Positions 61,740 through 64,000 of a stretch of 64,000 nucleotides of DNA are shown piece by piece (position 1 is the first letter of the stretch; each line of letters opens with the position of its first letter). The stretch comes from Exilibacterium tricleocarpae. GTDB lineage: Bacteria > Pseudomonadota > Gammaproteobacteria > Pseudomonadales > Cellvibrionaceae. Made by a program: the position numbers and the translations under genes. The DNA lies in assembly GCF_007004655.1 (NCBI RefSeq), contig NZ_ML660113.1, positions 1 through 64,000 of the forward strand, written 5' to 3'. Under the pieces are notes generated by a model that saw nothing but the letters and a program-made list of their open reading frames with translations, made no database searches and was not told the origin of the DNA.

Positions 61740-62325
61740 TACCGGCTCGAAGCACCCGCCCAACGACAGCCAGATTGATACCATCAATCAGGTCTTCGAG
61801 CTGTTTCGCATCAATTACCACAACCAGTACTACAGCGCGTTCAGCGATGTGGAAACACTCAATCATGCCAAGCGACTGTGGCTGGAAACCCTGAGCAGGT
61901 TCGACACCGGCGTGATACTGGCCGGCGCCAAACGCGCCATCGAAGGCTGCGAGTACCTGCCCACCCTGCACAAGATGATTCGCTGCTGCGAAGGTGAGCC
62001 CGGCGCCCACGGCCTGCCCGAAGCCCGCAGCGCTTATGTGGAGGCCTGCCGGGCACCTTCGCCGAAAGCCGGTTATCGCTGGAGCCATCCGGCGGTCTAC
62101 TACGCAGGGCGCGAAAGCGATTGGTTTTTTCTCGCCAACAATGCTGAAAAGCAGGCCTTTCCGGTATTCGAGCGCCACTACCGGCACTTTTGCGAACGGG
62201 TCATCGGCGGTGAGCAACTGGCGCCGCCGGCGGTGCAAGCCCTGCCGCCGCAGGTTGAAACGCCGCTCAGCAAAGAAGAGAACCGCCAGCGTCTTCAAGC
62301 CATGCGCGAGAGCCTCGACCTTTGA
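61651..62325 (+). CDS. lambda-P-like replication protein (helicase loader)
   Basis: A 224-aa protein. The segment TINQVFELFRINYHNQYYSAFSDVETLNHAKRLWLETLSRFDTGVILAGAKRAIEGCEYLPTLHKMIRCCEG resembles phage lambda replication protein P (233 aa), which loads DnaB, and its chromosomal relatives. It overlaps the DnaT-like gene by 89 nt in a different frame, mirroring the dnaT-dnaC operon of enterics. The ribosome-binding site is weak, so translation may be coupled. DnaB loading is the inferred role. Confidence 0.8.
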   Translation: MQDSNPLVQRVAQEIAQSANNSPTGAGPTDTGSKHPPNDSQIDTINQVFELFRINYHNQYYSAFSDVETLNHAKRLWLETLSRFDTGVILAGAKRAIEGCEYLPTLHKMIRCCEGEPGAHGLPEARSAYVEACRAPSPKAGYRWSHPAVYYAGRESDWFFLANNAEKQAFPVFERHYRHFCERVIGGEQLAPPAVQALPPQVETPLSKEENRQRLQAMRESLDL

Positions 62326-62800
62326 CGGTTGCGGCTGCAAACAGACAACGGCTCGAGCGCTGAAAGTAAACCGCACAGGTAGGCCAGGGAAAGCGAAAAC
62401 CCACTGACAGCAACAGTAAATAACGACTAGTACGCAGCAACCGGTACATAGCAACTTGTGCTGCGACCAGAAGACATTTTCACTTCGGTGGCACTTAGGT
62501 CTCGATCCGGGAATCACCCTTTGGGTTTTGGGACCTTCGCCAGCAGGGATATCTTCATCGGGGCACGCCTAGTCCGCGTCCCGAAGGACGATTCCCGGAT
62601 AGAGACTGTGCCGGTTAAGGACACCAAAACCCGTTTTGGGTGAAAAGATTTACCGGCCAGAGTATTGGTACGTAACAACAGTGGACACCAACCGGGCAAC
62701 GGCAACTCGAGCACCAACGGTGAAAAACACAAGCAAGCCAGGGAGCGCGAAAGACGACTGGCAACAACAGCAGACAACCACAGCTAGAGAGAACCCGACT
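62326..62800. repeat. repeat-rich spacer with nested inverted and diverged direct repeats
   Basis: No credible gene. An inverted repeat pairs 62499-62515 (GTCTCGATCCGGGAATC) with 62590-62606 (one mismatch), flanked by further complementary pieces around TTTGGGTTTTGG and CCAAAACCCG. About 62355-62430 and 62700-62780 are a diverged direct repeat (CTCGAGC...GCCAGGGA...CGAAA...GACAAC). This resembles a palindromic extragenic element with duplicated flanks. Frames that run through it are repeat artefacts. Confidence 0.6.
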
Positions 62801-63913
62801 ATGTCGAACAACCTTGCCGCCCAGGATTTCCTGGTGCAACGTCAGGCGCTGGATCAAACCCGCTTTGCCACCGCCACCGGCGACCGGCAGGCACTGCAAC
62901 CCCGCCAGGTTTTGCTGGCGGTGGATCGCTTCGCCTTCACCGCCAATAATATTACCTACGCCATTATGGGCGATGCCCTGTCTTACTGGGCGTTCTTCCC
63001 CGCCGAGGAGCCCTGGGGTCGCATCCCAGTGTGGGGCTTTGCCGATGTAGTGGCCTCTGCCAGCGACGATATCAAAGTAGGGGAGCGCATCTACGGCTTC
63101 TTCCCGCTTTCCACCCACCTGGTGGTGGAAGTCGGCAAGGTGACGGCGGGCACCTTTACCGACCTGACCCCACACCGCAGCGACCTGCCCGGCGCCTACA
63201 ACGTTTACCTGCGCTGCAGCAAAGACACATCGGCCCGGATGGAAGACCTGCAGGCCTTGCTGCGGCCGCTGTTTACCACCGCGTTTCTGATCGACGACTT
63301 CCTGGCCGACGCTTTTTTGTCCGACAAAACCATGTTCGACGCCGGCCAGGTGATCCTCTCCAGCGCCTCCAGCAAAACGGCATTTGGCACTGCGTTTATG
63401 TTGCACAAAAATCGCGACTCCCGCGCCGACTACCAGATAATAGGCCTGACCTCGGCGGCGAACCGGGCCTTTGTCGAGGGGCTCGGCTGTTACGATCGGG
63501 TTGTCGACTACGCCGACCTCGCGACCCTGGAACAACGCCCCAGCGCCTATATCGATATGGCCGGCAACGGGGACTTGCGCAGCCGCTTACACCACCACCT
63601 GGGCGACGCTATGGTCTACAGCTGCCAGGTCGGTGCCGCCCACTGGGATCAGGCCGTGCCGACCAAGGACTTGCCCGGCGCCAAACCGACGATGTTTTTT
63701 GCCCCGACACAACTAAAAAAGCGCAGCGAAGAGTGGGGCGCGGATCAACTACAGGCGCGGATCGCTGCAGCCTGGCAGGTGTTTATCGACGATCTGGCAC
63801 AGGGTTCGCTGGAGGTGGTGCACAAGTCCGGCCCCGATGCGATCGAGGCGGTCTATCGCGAAACCCTGGCGGGCAAGGCCATACCCGACAAAGGCTACAT
63901 ACTATCGTTTTGA
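62801..63913 (+). CDS. DUF2855 family protein
   Basis: A 370-aa protein. ATG 62801 begins MSNNLAAQDFLVQRQALDQTRF, then ALQPRQVLLAVDRFAFTANNITYAIMGDALSYW, VPVWGFADVVASASDDIKVGERIYGFFPLSTHL and LSSASSKTAFGTAFML follow. This GroES/zinc-alcohol-dehydrogenase-like wording is characteristic of DUF2855. Function unknown; the fold suggests a quinone- or alcohol-type oxidoreductase. An upstream extension of the frame lies in repeat sequence and is not used. Confidence 0.87.
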   Translation: MSNNLAAQDFLVQRQALDQTRFATATGDRQALQPRQVLLAVDRFAFTANNITYAIMGDALSYWAFFPAEEPWGRIPVWGFADVVASASDDIKVGERIYGFFPLSTHLVVEVGKVTAGTFTDLTPHRSDLPGAYNVYLRCSKDTSARMEDLQALLRPLFTTAFLIDDFLADAFLSDKTMFDAGQVILSSASSKTAFGTAFMLHKNRDSRADYQIIGLTSAANRAFVEGLGCYDRVVDYADLATLEQRPSAYIDMAGNGDLRSRLHHHLGDAMVYSCQVGAAHWDQAVPTKDLPGAKPTMFFAPTQLKKRSEEWGADQLQARIAAAWQVFIDDLAQGSLEVVHKSGPDAIEAVYRETLAGKAIPDKGYILSF

Positions 63914-63964
63914 AACGTGTCGCGACGCGGCCACGACACGGTAGGTTGAGCAAGGAGGTACCGA

Positions 63965-64000
63965 ATGAGCAACTTACACGAATTGCATTTCCCCAACGAA
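63965..64000 (+). CDS. start of a further gene, cut by the window edge
   Basis: Twelve codons (MSNLHELHFPNE) after a very strong ribosome-binding site (AAGGAGGTACCGA) 51 nt downstream of the DUF2855 stop, probably the same operon. Too short to identify. Confidence 0.6.
   Translation, partial: MSNLHELHFPNE

Noticed and set aside
62458-62777. Short ORFs on both strands in the spacer before DUF2855
   Set aside because: They read through an inverted-repeat element and lack ribosome-binding sites or family similarity.

Overview
The window reads as chromosome of a GC-rich gammaproteobacterium, most likely a marine or aquatic lineage near Cellvibrionales / Pseudomonadales. This is an inference from gene content, not from an rRNA gene. 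Support comes from the nrdR-ribD-ribE-ribBA-ribH-nusB-thiL-pgpA-ribA order, the mmsA/mmsB valine operon with an AraC regulator, EttA, RadA, NrdR, and a chromosomal lambda-P-like replication protein. No rRNA, tRNA, CRISPR array or prophage was seen.

Layout. (1) 1-1200: an IS21-type terminal repeat cluster, a small Stv-like putative adhesin gene, and a gene-poor stretch. (2) 1.2-10 kb, minus strand: glyA, then a 17-copy heptamer repeat, nrdR and the riboflavin / thiamine-phosphate / phosphatidylglycerol run. Its end is tightly coupled (protease, a 27-codon ORF, ribA). (3) 10.4-18 kb: valine catabolism (mmsA, acyl-CoA dehydrogenase, enoyl-CoA hydratase, 3-hydroxyisobutyryl-CoA hydrolase, mmsB). 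The hydrolase has a truncated tandem duplicate separated by palindromic repeats, and an AraC activator is divergent. (4) 18-25.4 kb: a PAS-GGDEF-EAL protein, EttA, a VOC/LysR divergent pair with a clear palindromic operator, and an ECF sigma trio.

(5) 25.5-38.5 kb: an accessory block that looks like a peptide-uptake and degradation locus. It holds a YfcC-type transporter, an HTH regulator, an M81 (MlrC-family) metallopeptidase, a FecI/FecR pair, a TonB receptor with an STN signalling domain, a DUF819 membrane protein and an exported beta-lactamase-family serine hydrolase. The hydrolase/M81 pairing recalls the mlrB/mlrC microcystin-degradation genes at family level, and FecI-FecR-STN implies substrate-sensed induction. 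(6) 38.8-42.7 kb: LysR, glutathionyl-hydroquinone-reductase-like GST, pirin, a 19-copy hexamer repeat and a second GST (redox/electrophile defence).

(7) 42.7-50.6 kb: a CBS-GGDEF cyclase, a lipase-like hydrolase, two adjacent PilZ proteins, radA, a metallophosphoesterase and a large unrecognised protein, interspersed with a dispersed hairpin repeat family. (8) 50.9-60.4 kb: a copper-binding (cupredoxin) lipoprotein translationally coupled to a membrane Ser/Thr kinase with extracytoplasmic sensor and HAMP; also a TonB_C/TPR protein, pyruvate kinase, small enzymes, and a receiver protein carrying a transmembrane helix. (9) 60.6-62.3 kb: a protein with three tandem DnaT-type domains overlapping a lambda-P-like helicase-loader gene, an apparent analogue of dnaT-dnaC. 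(10) The end holds a repeat-rich spacer, a DUF2855 protein and the start of one more gene.

The most noteworthy items are the tripled DnaT plus P-like loader pair, the Mlr-like peptide locus, the coupled 27-codon ORF before ribA, the truncated duplication in the valine operon, the dispersed hairpin family and the two perfect microsatellites.
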